From Natronosalvus amylolyticus (lineage in GTDB: Archaea; Halobacteriota; Halobacteria; Halobacteriales; Natrialbaceae), in NCBI RefSeq assembly GCF_024298845.1, contig NZ_CP101160.1:1-64000 (forward strand): a DNA stretch of 64,000 nt, given 5' to 3'. Under the pieces are notes generated by a model. That model saw only the letters and a program-made list of their open reading frames with translations. It was not told where the DNA came from and ran no database searches. Below are positions 51,882 through 60,870 of the stretch, one piece after another. A program made the position numbers and the translations under genes. Each line of letters starts with the position of its first letter. The stretch's first letter is position 1.

Positions 51882-52591
51882 GTACCGACCGGGTGCTCGA
51901 ACTCGAGGACGTGAGCGTTTCCTACGGCAAAGTGCAGGCACTGCGAGACGTCGATTTACACGTCGATTCGGGCGAAGTCGTCGGCGTCATCGGCCCGAAC
52001 GGGGCTGGCAAAAGCACGCTGTCGGACACCATCGCGGGCTTCAAGCCGTATGACACAGGATCGGTTCGGTTCCGCGGCACGGAAGTCTCCACGTTGACGC
52101 CCGACAAACTGACAGAGGACCGTGTTATCTACTGTACCGAACGCCGTGACCTCTTTGGGTTCATGACCGTCGCCGAAAACCTTCGGCTGGGTGCGTACAC
52201 GAACCGCGATAATCTCAACGATCGCCTCGAGTTCGTGTACGATCTGTTTCCACGACTCGACGAACGTCGTGAACAGGACGCCCGGACCCTCAGTGGCGGC
52301 GAACAGCAGATGCTCGCCATCGGTCGTGCGCTGATGGGCAGTCCGGAGTTCCTGATTCTGGACGAACCGACCATCGGCCTCGCTCCGGTGATCATCGACG
52401 ACATTACGAACGCCCTCGAGCAGATTCAGGAAGAAGAAAACGTCACCATCTTGCTCTGTGAACAGAACGTGACGTTCACGTTCCGACACGCTGACCGCAT
52501 CTACCTGCTCGAAAAAGGCTCCATTGCCCGGGAGGGAACGGCCGAGGCGTTGCGCCAGGACAAACACATCAAAGACGCCTACATCGGTTGA
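51878..52591 (+). CDS. livF: Liv-type ABC ATPase LivF
   Basis: 237 residues. Walker A GPNGAGKSTLSDT, signature LSGGEQQMLAIGRALMG, Walker B FLILDEPTIGLAP, and LLCEQNVTFTFRHAD. It completes the importer fed by the receptor at 47567 and probably ends its operon; the next gene has its own TATA box. Confidence 0.95.
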   Translation: MSTDRVLELEDVSVSYGKVQALRDVDLHVDSGEVVGVIGPNGAGKSTLSDTIAGFKPYDTGSVRFRGTEVSTLTPDKLTEDRVIYCTERRDLFGFMTVAENLRLGAYTNRDNLNDRLEFVYDLFPRLDERREQDARTLSGGEQQMLAIGRALMGSPEFLILDEPTIGLAPVIIDDITNALEQIQEEENVTILLCEQNVTFTFRHADRIYLLEKGSIAREGTAEALRQDKHIKDAYIG

Positions 52592-52738
52592 TTCGGACGG
52601 CGCGTCATTTTTCATTTCGAGGTGTTACGCCCTCGAGCGCTCTCGATTTACGGAAAATGCAGGCTGAGTGCCTCGGCTCTCGACCCCGGGGCGGTTCACA
52701 GTACGTTTAATAGACACCACTCTGTGGTATGAGACATC

Positions 52739-53899
52739 ATGGTCAGGCGAATCGACGTACACGGTGAGACGGTCGGCTACTGGAACGCGATGGACGAACT
52801 CATGGCGACCCGGATGCACGAAGGAACGTTCGAACCGACGCTCGTGGTGATGCACTGGGATGCAGACCAGCCCTGTCTCGATATCGGCACGCACGAAGAT
52901 GCAGACCGCATCGATTTCGAACTCGCTCAGGAGGAAGGTTTCGCAGTCGGGCGACGGTACGCCTTCGCCGGGGGGACGGCCGTTCATACGCCAGACTTTC
53001 CGAACTTCATGCTCTACTATCGGAAGGAAGATGCGAGCATCCTCTCGGAAGCCGATGCGAGCGGACTTGCCACCGTCGACGGCCTCGAGTCGATCGGTTT
53101 TTCGGCAAACTACGATTCGATCGGTGACGTCGAAATCGTCAAAGACGACGCTCGAGTGAAGGTGATGGCGGGTTCGGCGGCGACGATTCACCATCCGGAC
53201 TACTGGGTGGCGACGATGTCGATCATCTGGGACTTCCCGGAAGAAGGGGCGATTCTCGACGACGCCGTCTCGATACCCGAAGAGAAGTTCAAAGACAAGG
53301 ACACCGACTCACTTACTGGTCGGATGCAACCGCTCTCGCAGGTACTCGAGGAACTCGGAATCGACGTTTCCAGGGAGGCCGTAATCGACGCTATCACCGA
53401 GGCGAACGTCGAGGCCTTACTCGGGCCGGATGAGACAATCGTCGAGAGCGACTGGACCGACGAGGAACGCGAGTACCTCGAGACGCTGGCCCCGTTTTTC
53501 GAGTCGGACTCGTGGAGAAACCGCGTCTCGACGGCCCGAATGTGCAGGAACGTCCCGTCGGACGCCCGACTCGGGCAGGCCGCGTTCAAATCTCGGAAGT
53601 TGATCAACGTGAGCGTGGTACTCGATGACGACGACCGGATCCTCGATGCGATCATCGGCGGCGACCTCTACATTCGGCCACACCCGACGATCACGGCTGG
53701 GGGTGCGCTCGAGACGATGGTCGAAGCGATTCGTGGCCTCGACGCAACCGACGAGGCGGCAATCGAAGCGGCAATCGAGCCCGTCTTCGACCGTCCGGGC
53801 ACCGAAGCGCCGGGGATCGATGCGTCGGATATCGCGGCCCCAATCGTCAGAGCAACCGAAAATACCCAATCCGTCGCGTCGTACCTCGAGGACGCGTGA
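52739..53899 (+). CDS. Lipoate-protein-ligase-like protein, paralogue 2
   Basis: 386 residues. LplA-type order: NAMDELMATRMHEGTFEP (start helix), DQPCLDIGTHEDADRIDFE, then GRRYAFAGGTAVHTPDF in place of RRxSGGGAVYHD, and VKVMAGSAATIHH with the catalytic-type Lys. C-terminal Lip_prot_lig_C-like domain from about residue 250. It matches paralogue 1 in ILDDAVSIPEEKFKDKDTDS versus IIDDVLRLPKEKFEDKDTDS. TATA-like gtttaatag is about 32 bp upstream. The shared changes mark a distinct subfamily; activity is unknown. Confidence 0.7.
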   Translation: MVRRIDVHGETVGYWNAMDELMATRMHEGTFEPTLVVMHWDADQPCLDIGTHEDADRIDFELAQEEGFAVGRRYAFAGGTAVHTPDFPNFMLYYRKEDASILSEADASGLATVDGLESIGFSANYDSIGDVEIVKDDARVKVMAGSAATIHHPDYWVATMSIIWDFPEEGAILDDAVSIPEEKFKDKDTDSLTGRMQPLSQVLEELGIDVSREAVIDAITEANVEALLGPDETIVESDWTDEEREYLETLAPFFESDSWRNRVSTARMCRNVPSDARLGQAAFKSRKLINVSVVLDDDDRILDAIIGGDLYIRPHPTITAGGALETMVEAIRGLDATDEAAIEAAIEPVFDRPGTEAPGIDASDIAAPIVRATENTQSVASYLEDA

Positions 53900-53976
53900 A
53901 ATGGGTGAAAGTGGTTCGAGAATCGGTGAAGTGAGTGAAAATTCGATTCCTCGAGTGAACCGGCCGTCGGAAGGTA

Positions 53977-55650
53977 CTAATCTTTCGAGACGGTGACGCC
54001 AGCTTCTTCGCGGTCCCAGGTCGAATCGGCGTTGCCCCACTCGCGGAGTTTGGCCTTCTGGATTTTCTCGTTTTCCGTCTTCGGCAGTTCGTCGACGAAC
54101 TCGAAGAATCGGGGGACCATGAAGTATGGCATGTGTTCGTTCGCCCACTTGGTGAGCGCTTCCGGCGTGGCTGACTCGTCTTCGCTGAAGACGATCCAGG
54201 CTTTTACCTCGTCCTCGCCACCGGCCTCGCTGGCTTTGACGCCGACGACGGCACACTCTTCGACCGCCGGGTGCTCGAGAATCGGCTGTTCGACGTCGTA
54301 CGTCGAGATGTTCTCTCCACGGCGACGGAGGGTGTCACCCATGCGGTCGACGAAGTAGTACCAGCCGTCGTCGTCGCGGCGGAGGCCGTCGCCGGTGTGG
54401 AACCAGCAGTTACGCGTCGCTTCGGCGGTTTTTTCGGGCATGCCGTAGTAGCCCGGTGTCATTATCCACGGTATCTTCGGCCGGATGGTGTACTCGCCCA
54501 TCGTTCCGGGGTCGACGGGCTGGTCGGTTTCTGGGTCGACGAGTTCGACGTCGAAGTACTCGTCCAGTAGCAAGCCCGCTGCGCCCTCGGGTCGGTCGGA
54601 GCCATAGGGGGTCAAAACGGGCATGCAGGTTTCGGTCGTGCCGATAACCTCTGTCGTGTACTCGATACCGTAGCGCTCTTCGAACTCGTCTTTGATGCCG
54701 TAGGCCGTCGGCGCGGCGAACAGACAGCGCAGGTCGTTCTGGTCGTCGATGTCGCGCTCTGGTTGCTGATAGACGAAGTCCATCATCGAGCCGAGGAAGT
54801 TACACACCGTCGCCCCGGTTTCGTTGAGGCGGTCGACCCAGCCGGAGGCGGTAAAACGTTCGAAGAGACAGAGCTTCGCGCCGGCGATCAGTGCCGGGAA
54901 GACGACCAGCACCTGTGCGTTGCTGTGAAACAGCGGATTGCCCGTCATGTAGACATCCTCGTCGGTTAGCTGGACCAGGTTCACACACTGCTCGGCGAAG
55001 AAGTACTGATGGGAGTAGGTCTTCTGGATGGCTTTCGAGGGCCCGGTCGTGCCCGAAGTCATGATGATCGAAGCGTTGTCGTGGTAGGCAAGATCGACGT
55101 CGAGGTTCGAGTCCTCGTCGCTCAGCAGGTCTTCGTATCGCCCGGCATCGAAGGCGTCGTCAGCGGCCGCGATGTCCTCGGCGTACTCGTCACCGTCGTC
55201 CTCGAGAATTGCGAACGACTCGAGGTGGGTCAGGTCGTCTTCGACCTCGAGGACGCGGGAGACGAACGAATCGTGGAACACGCCGTAGTCGGCTTCGGTG
55301 AGGTTGGCGACGTGGGTGAGCGTCCCGCGCTTGTAGCTGGTGTTGACGGGCACTTCAACGGCCCCGACCTTGGCACAGGCAAACCAGAGGAAGAGATACT
55401 CGAGGCTGTTTGGCAGCATCAAGAGCACGTGGTCGCCTTTCTCCACGCCTTGCTCGATCAGGCCGTGTGCGAGCCTGTTTACGATCCGATTCGTTTCGGC
55501 GAACGAGACGGTCTCGTCGGTGGTCTCCCACTGTAAAAACGTTTCATCACCGAGTGCTTCCGCCTGATCTTCAAGCACAGTCGGGAGCAGCCAATCCTCC
55601 TGGTCCGGATACTGGAGCTCGTAGCTCGCGAAGTCCTCGTACGTCTGCAT
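53977..55650 (-). CDS. Acyl-CoA synthetase (AMP-forming), CaiC-like
   Basis: 557 residues from the ATG at 55650. ANL motifs: IIMTSGTTGPSKAIQKTYSH, EVIGTTETCMP, CWFHTGDGLRRDDDG, VDRMGDTLRRRGENISTYDVE, and catalytic Lys in PKTENEKIQKAKLREWG. It belongs to a different branch from the ligases at 37122 and 42606 and resembles crotonobetaine/fatty-acid CoA ligases (for example FadD17-type) involved in short side-chain acids. Divergent from the 3-hydroxyacyl-CoA dehydrogenase gene, which suggests shared control. Confidence 0.92.
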   Translation of the reverse strand: MQTYEDFASYELQYPDQEDWLLPTVLEDQAEALGDETFLQWETTDETVSFAETNRIVNRLAHGLIEQGVEKGDHVLLMLPNSLEYLFLWFACAKVGAVEVPVNTSYKRGTLTHVANLTEADYGVFHDSFVSRVLEVEDDLTHLESFAILEDDGDEYAEDIAAADDAFDAGRYEDLLSDEDSNLDVDLAYHDNASIIMTSGTTGPSKAIQKTYSHQYFFAEQCVNLVQLTDEDVYMTGNPLFHSNAQVLVVFPALIAGAKLCLFERFTASGWVDRLNETGATVCNFLGSMMDFVYQQPERDIDDQNDLRCLFAAPTAYGIKDEFEERYGIEYTTEVIGTTETCMPVLTPYGSDRPEGAAGLLLDEYFDVELVDPETDQPVDPGTMGEYTIRPKIPWIMTPGYYGMPEKTAEATRNCWFHTGDGLRRDDDGWYYFVDRMGDTLRRRGENISTYDVEQPILEHPAVEECAVVGVKASEAGGEDEVKAWIVFSEDESATPEALTKWANEHMPYFMVPRFFEFVDELPKTENEKIQKAKLREWGNADSTWDREEAGVTVSKD

Positions 55651-55829
55651 CGAATAGGTAGACACGGTTGGAGTACATATAGCCAACGCTCACGAACGAC
55701 CGTGAGCGATCCGTTTGACCAGTGCCTCCACTCGAGGCGTGGTCCTTCGACACGTCGCGTTTCCCGTCCGATATCCCTCGAGCAGCGGAGAGGAGTACGT
55801 TTATTACCATGCTTGCACCCATTTTCGGT

Positions 55830-56684
55830 ATGGCAACACAGACGATCGGTGTCATCGGGGCTGGCACCATGGGAAGTGGGATCGCCCAGCTCGCCGCACA
55901 GTACGGATACGACGTCGTCCTTCGGGACATCGAACAGGAACTCGTCGACGACGGCCTCGAGCGCATTCGTTCCGGACTCGAGGCGGCGGAATCTCGCGAC
56001 ATTATCCCGAGTGCGGACGACGCCTTTGCCCACGTCGAAGGGACGACGGATATCGAGTACGTCACGGACGAGGCTTCGCTCATCGTCGAGGCGGTGCCGG
56101 AGGATATGGACCTGAAAAAGACGGTCTTCGAGGAACTCGACGCACAGGCTGCCCCCGACGTCATCCTCGGCACGAACACGTCCTCACTCTCGGTGACCGA
56201 GATCGCGAGCGTAACCGACAACCCCGAACGCGTCCTCGGGATGCACTTTTTCAACCCACCCGTCAAGATGAAGCTCCTCGAGTTGATCACGGGACATCAC
56301 ACGGCCGAGGAAACCGTCGAGCGAGCGGTCGACTTTGCGGAGGCCGTCGGTCGAGATCCTATCGTCGTCGACGACTATCCCGGATTTGCCAGTTCCCGGC
56401 TTGGCCTCGTCCTCGGGATGGAGGCCGCACGGATGGTCCAGGAGGGCGTCGCTTCAGCTGAAGACATCGATACGGCGATGGAACAGGGATACAACTTCCC
56501 GATGGGGCCGCTGAAACTCGGCGATTACAACGGTTGGGACGTTCGCGTCGAAGTCGGCGAGTATCTCGCGGAGGAACTCGGCCGCGACGTGTACCGACCT
56601 CCCCAGAACGTCAAGAAGATGGTTCGTGCGGGTGACTACGGGAAAAAGACCGGCCGCGGATTTTACGACTGGGACGACGAGTGA
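55830..56684 (+). CDS. 3-hydroxyacyl-CoA dehydrogenase
   Basis: 284 residues from the ATG at 55830; an ATG at 55809 would begin too near the TATA-like tttattacc at 55799. NAD-binding GAGTMGSGIAQLAAQ; catalytic His-Glu in GMHFFNPPVKMKLLELI; NTSSLSVTEIA; C-terminal HAD domain with DDYPGFASSRLGL and GPLKLGDYNGWDV. It oxidises the 3-hydroxyacyl-CoA from the hydratases to 3-oxoacyl-CoA for the thiolases. Its last 22 bp overlap the convergent SnoaL-like gene. Confidence 0.95.
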   Translation: MATQTIGVIGAGTMGSGIAQLAAQYGYDVVLRDIEQELVDDGLERIRSGLEAAESRDIIPSADDAFAHVEGTTDIEYVTDEASLIVEAVPEDMDLKKTVFEELDAQAAPDVILGTNTSSLSVTEIASVTDNPERVLGMHFFNPPVKMKLLELITGHHTAEETVERAVDFAEAVGRDPIVVDDYPGFASSRLGLVLGMEAARMVQEGVASAEDIDTAMEQGYNFPMGPLKLGDYNGWDVRVEVGEYLAEELGRDVYRPPQNVKKMVRAGDYGKKTGRGFYDWDDE

Positions 56685-57214
56685 GCCCGTAACCCTGGCC
56701 AGTATCCGTTCTGGTCAGTATCTTCGTAATCGACGGAGTGGGTGAACCGTAGCTGACTTTTCGCGATGAGCCACTGGTCATCGACACGTCGATACTCGTC
56801 ACGATAGGTGCCCACGCGGACGCCACTCGAGCCGTCGGCGTAGGTGATCGTCGAAAAGACGTACCAGCGACCCGTGGCGTGTGTCGGTTCGTCTTCGGTG
56901 GCGTTTTCGCTGTTGGTAGCGTTTTCGTCGCCCTCGCTTTCGATGTCCGGTCCCTGGCCCACGTCGATGAGGGGATTCGTCAACAGGTGGGTAGTTCGCT
57001 CGAGCGTCTCTTCGATTACTTCGGTGAACTCTCTGACGCCCTCGTGGCCCTCGTAGGTACCCAACCCGCCGTAATCGAGGGTGGTATCTTCGGTGAACAG
57101 GGAGGGAAGCGCCTCGAGCTCCCAGTCGTCGATCAGATAGCAGTACTGTGCCTTGCAGTCGTTGATGGCGATGCGGTGGCGAAGCGTGTCGATGGATGGA
57201 ATCGTCGGTGTCAT
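56663..57214 (-). CDS. SnoaL-like (NTF2 fold) protein with a disordered insert
   Basis: 183 residues. NTF2 pattern: NDCKAQYCYLIDDWELEAL, FTEDTTLDYGGLGTYEGHEG, EETLERTTHLLTNPLID, then an insert of ~30 residues rich in Glu, Asn and Thr (about residues 88-115) before GRWYVFSTITYADG and YRDEYRRVDDQW. The insert is unique among the four SnoaL-like proteins here. It overlaps the HAD gene tail-to-tail. Confidence 0.8.
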   Translation of the reverse strand: MTPTIPSIDTLRHRIAINDCKAQYCYLIDDWELEALPSLFTEDTTLDYGGLGTYEGHEGVREFTEVIEETLERTTHLLTNPLIDVGQGPDIESEGDENATNSENATEDEPTHATGRWYVFSTITYADGSSGVRVGTYRDEYRRVDDQWLIAKSQLRFTHSVDYEDTDQNGYWPGLRAHSSSQS

Positions 57215-57269
57215 CGTTTCTCGTTCGGTATGGGTCAGGTTGTCGTTTGGTGACGGTACGTCGTATGTG

Positions 57270-57746
57270 CTACGTCTCTCGTTCGTCCGGAGCGAAAACC
57301 CGCCAGACTCCTTGAGCGGTGGCCAGACACTCTCCGGATTCGCGTCCGTAAATTTCGCCCTCGATGACGGCCGAGCGCGACGCCGTCGAGCGAACCGTCG
57401 CGTGGGCGACGATCGGTTCCCGGATTGGCGCGAGGTAGTTCGTCGTGAGCGACATCGTCGGGCCGTGGGCTCGCTCTTCGCCCTCGAGGGCGACGATCAA
57501 CGAGAGCCCCATTACCGAATCGAGGACGGCGGCAGCGATACCGCCGTGTAACACGCCGCCTGATGCCGGATTCGCGTACTCCTCGTGGTAAGGCATGGTC
57601 GCCTGGAGATGCGCGTCGTCGTGTGGGGGCGTCGGTTGCTCGAACTCGATCTCGAGTTCCTTGATGAATCCGTGGCTGGACTCAATCTCCCGGATTTCCT
57701 CGAGTGCGGCCGCCCTGTCACTCGCAGTCGGTTGGGTTTCAGACAC
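57270..57746 (-). CDS. PaaI-type hot-dog thioesterase
   Basis: 158 residues. Hot-dog fold with the PaaI pattern: NPASGGVLHGGIAAAVLDSVMG (His-Gly-Gly and the downstream Asp), ALEGEERAHGPTMSLTTNYL and GESGECLATAQGVWRVF. It likely hydrolyses stalled or dead-end acyl-CoA thioesters and frees CoA. It is 16 bp from the next minus-strand gene and likely part of a minus-strand run from 58594 down to 56663. Confidence 0.9.
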   Translation of the reverse strand: MSETQPTASDRAAALEEIREIESSHGFIKELEIEFEQPTPPHDDAHLQATMPYHEEYANPASGGVLHGGIAAAVLDSVMGLSLIVALEGEERAHGPTMSLTTNYLAPIREPIVAHATVRSTASRSAVIEGEIYGRESGECLATAQGVWRVFAPDERET

Positions 57747-57762
57747 GGTTCACTCACCCATT

Positions 57763-58167
57763 TCACTCGGGCATTCGTTCGGGGGTTACCGTGTACGTCC
57801 GAATCACGTCGTCCTCGAGTTCGACCCAGCCCAGAAACGGCAGGGCGTTGCCGTTTGGGCCGACGACTGCGGCTCGAAACGCTCCTTTGTCGCCGCTCGC
57901 GACCACGTCACGGATTTTGTGCTCGATGCCTTCGGCTTGCATCTCATCGATGCGGCCAGCGAGGAAGTCGTGGACGGCGGCTTTGCCCTCGAGGGTGTCC
58001 GTCGCCTGGCTGGTGTGGCCATCGTGTTCCCACACCTGCGTGTGCGTCCACTCGACGTCGTCGTGCATTGCTTCGACTGCCGTCTCGGCGTCGCCGCCGT
58101 CGATTGAGTCGAAGTACGTCGTCTGCAGCAACTCATATAGGTGACTCTCCGCGTCAGTACGTCCCAT
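57763..58167 (-). CDS. SnoaL-like (NTF2 fold) protein
   Basis: 134 residues. Pattern typical of SnoaL: LYELLQTTYFDSIDGGDAE, MHDDVEWTHTQVWEHDGH, GKAAVHDFLAGRIDEMQAEG, GFAVGPNGNALPFLGWVELE-like beta strands, and IRTYTVTPERM. Short relative to the others and without their YRRVDG motif, so a separate subfamily. It follows RidA by 31 bp on the same strand. Isomerase, cyclase or binding role is possible. Confidence 0.78.
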   Translation of the reverse strand: MGRTDAESHLYELLQTTYFDSIDGGDAETAVEAMHDDVEWTHTQVWEHDGHTSQATDTLEGKAAVHDFLAGRIDEMQAEGIEHKIRDVVASGDKGAFRAAVVGPNGNALPFLGWVELEDDVIRTYTVTPERMPE

Positions 58168-58198
58168 ACGACGTGGTCACACCCGACGGACAAAACGT

Positions 58199-58594
58199 TT
58201 ACCCGTCGCCCAGGGGGACTTCGACCTCGAGTTCGATCAGGTACTCGGGTCCGGCCAGTTGCTCGACGCCGAGGACGGTGTGACACGGGTACGGTGACTC
58301 GAAGGTCTCGTCCCAGACGGCCTGATACTCGGCGAATCGACTGTGCGGGTCGACGATGTGTGCGGTCACTTTGACGACGTCCTGGAGGTCGCGGTCGACC
58401 GCCTCGCAAATCTTCTCGACGTTCGCGAACGCCTGTCTCGCCTGTGCGGTCATTTCTTCGCCGGCCAGGTTCCGGTCGGCGTCCATCCCGACCTGCCCCG
58501 ACATGTAGAGACGGCCATCGGCGACGATGGCGTGACTGTAACTGTGACCGGACGAATCCGGTAGGTCCTCGTGGGTGATGGTCTCTCGAGCCAT
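58199..58594 (-). CDS. RidA family protein with the catalytic Arg replaced
   Basis: 131 residues from the ATG at 58594; a GTG at 58600 is also possible. RidA fold: SYSHAIVADGRLYMSGQVGMDADR, AFANVEKICEAVDRDLQDVVKV, and PYPCHTVLGVEQLAGPEYLIELEVE. The Arg that anchors imine substrates (PxRxxV) is His here (PCHTV), so enamine/imine deaminase activity is unlikely. A ligand-binding or other enzyme role in the pathway is possible. TATA-like catataag is about 27 bp upstream. Confidence 0.85.
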   Translation of the reverse strand: MARETITHEDLPDSSGHSYSHAIVADGRLYMSGQVGMDADRNLAGEEMTAQARQAFANVEKICEAVDRDLQDVVKVTAHIVDPHSRFAEYQAVWDETFESPYPCHTVLGVEQLAGPEYLIELEVEVPLGDG

Positions 58595-58724
58595 GTTCAC
58601 GCATTCTCGAGGAGGGACTTATATGCTCACCTCGAACTCGAGGCGCGTGCGAACGATCCTCGAGACTGCCTCGTAGCGAGAAATATTTCCACCGGAAAAC
58701 GAACGGGCAACAGATTGCTGGAAT

Positions 58725-59483
58725 CTAGAGTGCCATGTAGCCGCCGTCGATCTGGAACATATCACCGGTAGCGAACGACGCTTCTTCCGAGAGCAACCAG
58801 GCTACGGCGTCGGCGATCTCCTCGGGTTCGCCAAGCCGCCCCATGGGATGCATCTCGACGAACTGTTCGAACGCTTCGGGGGTTTTCTCCTGAAATCGCT
58901 GTGAGAGGGGTGTGTCGATGGTCCCCGGACACACGGCGTTGACCCGGATGTCGTCCTGTGCGGTCTCGACGGCTGCCGTCCGGGTCAGTCCGAGAATCCC
59001 GTGTTTCGTCGCGACGTACGGGGCTGCACCCGCGCCCGTCTGCCCCGATATCGATGAGGTGTTGACGATGGCACCGCCCTCACCCTCGAGCATCGCCCGG
59101 ATTTCGTGTTTGAGACAGAGCCAGACGCCTTTCATGTTCACGTCGACGACGCAGTCCCAGTTGTCGACGGTTTGGTCGACGGTCGGCTCGTTGTCGCCTT
59201 CGATGCCAGCGTTGTTGAACGCCATATCGAGCGATCCGTACGTCTCGAGGGTCGTGTCGACGAGATTTTTGACTGACGACTCGTTCGAGACGTCGGTTTC
59301 GACGAACGTCGCCTCGCCACCGCTCGATTCGATTCCGTCGACGACTGACTCGCCTCCATCTCGGTCGACGTCCGCCACGACGACGCTCGCGCCATCGCTG
59401 GCGAGGCGTTTCGCCGCTGCTCGTCCGATCCCCGACGCGCCGCCGGTGACGATGGCCGCCTTGCCTTCGAACTCGTATGCCAT
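58725..59483 (-). CDS. SDR family oxidoreductase
   Basis: 252 residues from the ATG at 59483. TGGASGIG dinucleotide motif; VADVDRDGGES with Asp favouring NAD; NNAG; catalytic Ser in NTSSISGQTG and Tyr/Lys in APYVATKHG; VNAVCPGTIDTPL. Paralogue of the SDR at 25917. A TATA-like tttatataac on the coding strand is about 27 bp upstream. Role: reversible oxidation of a hydroxyl, perhaps 3-hydroxyacyl-CoA or a ring alcohol. Confidence 0.92.
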   Translation of the reverse strand: MAYEFEGKAAIVTGGASGIGRAAAKRLASDGASVVVADVDRDGGESVVDGIESSGGEATFVETDVSNESSVKNLVDTTLETYGSLDMAFNNAGIEGDNEPTVDQTVDNWDCVVDVNMKGVWLCLKHEIRAMLEGEGGAIVNTSSISGQTGAGAAPYVATKHGILGLTRTAAVETAQDDIRVNAVCPGTIDTPLSQRFQEKTPEAFEQFVEMHPMGRLGEPEEIADAVAWLLSEEASFATGDMFQIDGGYMAL

Positions 59484-59656
59484 GTTCACTCGTTGAACAG
59501 TCAAGTTATATAAAATCATCTTCTGGCCAAGCCGATAGATTGGTGGCGAACCGGGAACGGTCGGCAAAGCGTTCCTCGAGAGGGGTAGCTATTTGATGGT
59601 GACGGTGCAACGCCTTACCATACCGGCTCGGAAAACGAGCCACGCCAGTTGAAACC

Positions 59657-60865
59657 ATGAGACTCTACGACTGTTACGGCCAGCACACACTCGAACAGCT
59701 ACAGGACCAACTCGAGCGCTACGCTGACGTGGCGCTGTACGAAGACGTCTTCTCTACGGCAGGGCTCGAGCCCGGTGCGATCTCCTCCTGGGAGGACTTT
59801 CGGTCGTTGCCGCTGACGACGACCGAGGACTTGCTCGCCGACGTCGAGTCCAACCCTCCGACGGGGTCGCTTCACGAAGAAGGGGCGATGATTTCGTTCA
59901 CGCCGGCGAAGGACAGTGAACTGCCGGTGTTCGAAACGCCGGGGGACATTACTCGCTATGCAGAGGTCCACGGACGCATTTTCGAACGGCTGGGCATGGA
60001 ACCGGGTATGCGGGCGATGGTCGCCTTCGGCTACCACGGCTTCGGGACCGGGTATCTACTCCACCGGGCGCTCGAGTACAACGGCATCGAAGTCATCCCT
60101 GCAGGTCCCGGGGACTCCGAGGCGAAAGCCGCCCGAATCGACGAGTTCGACGTCGACGTACTCTGGGCGAACCCGAGTTTCGCCCTCGAGGTCGCCGAAC
60201 ACGGCGGGAAGTCTCTCGACATCTTCATCGGCGGCGGCGAACCGTTCACTTCCGTCGACGGCCGCCGTGAACAGGTTCACGAGGCCTTCGGCGACCTCGA
60301 GTGTGCCGTCGACTGTTTCGGCCTGCGACAGGCCTGGCCGGTCGCCCTCGAGTGCGCCGCCGAGTGTGGGTTGCACGTCGTCGACGACTACATGATCGTC
60401 GAAATCGTGGATCCCGAAACTGGGGACGTGTTGCCGCTGGGTGAACGTGGCGAAGTCGTCCTCACGCACCTCGACCGTGAGGCGGGCGGCATGCTTCGCT
60501 ACCGGACGGGCGACTTAAGCGTCCTCGAGGAAGGCTCGAGTCCGCACGTCGACGGCTCGACCGTGATGATGCCCCAGGGCGTCTTCGGGCGGACTGACGA
60601 GATGCACAAAATCAAGGGCGTGAAAGTGTACCCACAGGGAATCCCACTCGTCCTCGGTTCGTTCGATGGGCTGAATCCGTTCGTCTACCGACTCACCATC
60701 TCGAGTGACGGCGGCAGCGACTACCTGGCGGTGACGGTCGAAGGCGAAGTCGACGAGCGGGCCCTCGAGGACGCACTGGCTGATCGCTTGCTCGTCAGAC
60801 CCGACGAAGTGACGGCCGTCGACGACCTCGAGGACGGCCCAGCGGTGGTCGACGAACGGTACTGA
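59657..60865 (+). CDS. PaaK-like (phenylacetate-CoA-ligase family) protein without the P-loop
   Basis: 402 residues. The order of PaaK is recognisable: N-terminal YGQHTLEQLQDQLERY and LEPGAISSWEDFRSLPLTTTEDL; middle FGYHGFGTGYLLHRALEYNG; LDIFIGGGEPFTSVDGRRE; GEVVLTHLDREAGGMLRYRTGD; GRTDEMHKIKGVKVYPQGI. The adenylation P-loop, usually SSGTTG, is FTPAKDSELPVF, so ATP-dependent ligation is doubtful. The C-terminal Lys-bearing loop is also absent. It may use pre-formed adenylates, act as a transferase, or bind acyl-CoA. It converges on the KstD-like gene. Confidence 0.8.
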   Translation: MRLYDCYGQHTLEQLQDQLERYADVALYEDVFSTAGLEPGAISSWEDFRSLPLTTTEDLLADVESNPPTGSLHEEGAMISFTPAKDSELPVFETPGDITRYAEVHGRIFERLGMEPGMRAMVAFGYHGFGTGYLLHRALEYNGIEVIPAGPGDSEAKAARIDEFDVDVLWANPSFALEVAEHGGKSLDIFIGGGEPFTSVDGRREQVHEAFGDLECAVDCFGLRQAWPVALECAAECGLHVVDDYMIVEIVDPETGDVLPLGERGEVVLTHLDREAGGMLRYRTGDLSVLEEGSSPHVDGSTVMMPQGVFGRTDEMHKIKGVKVYPQGIPLVLGSFDGLNPFVYRLTISSDGGSDYLAVTVEGEVDERALEDALADRLLVRPDEVTAVDDLEDGPAVVDERY

Positions 60866-60870
60866 CCACG

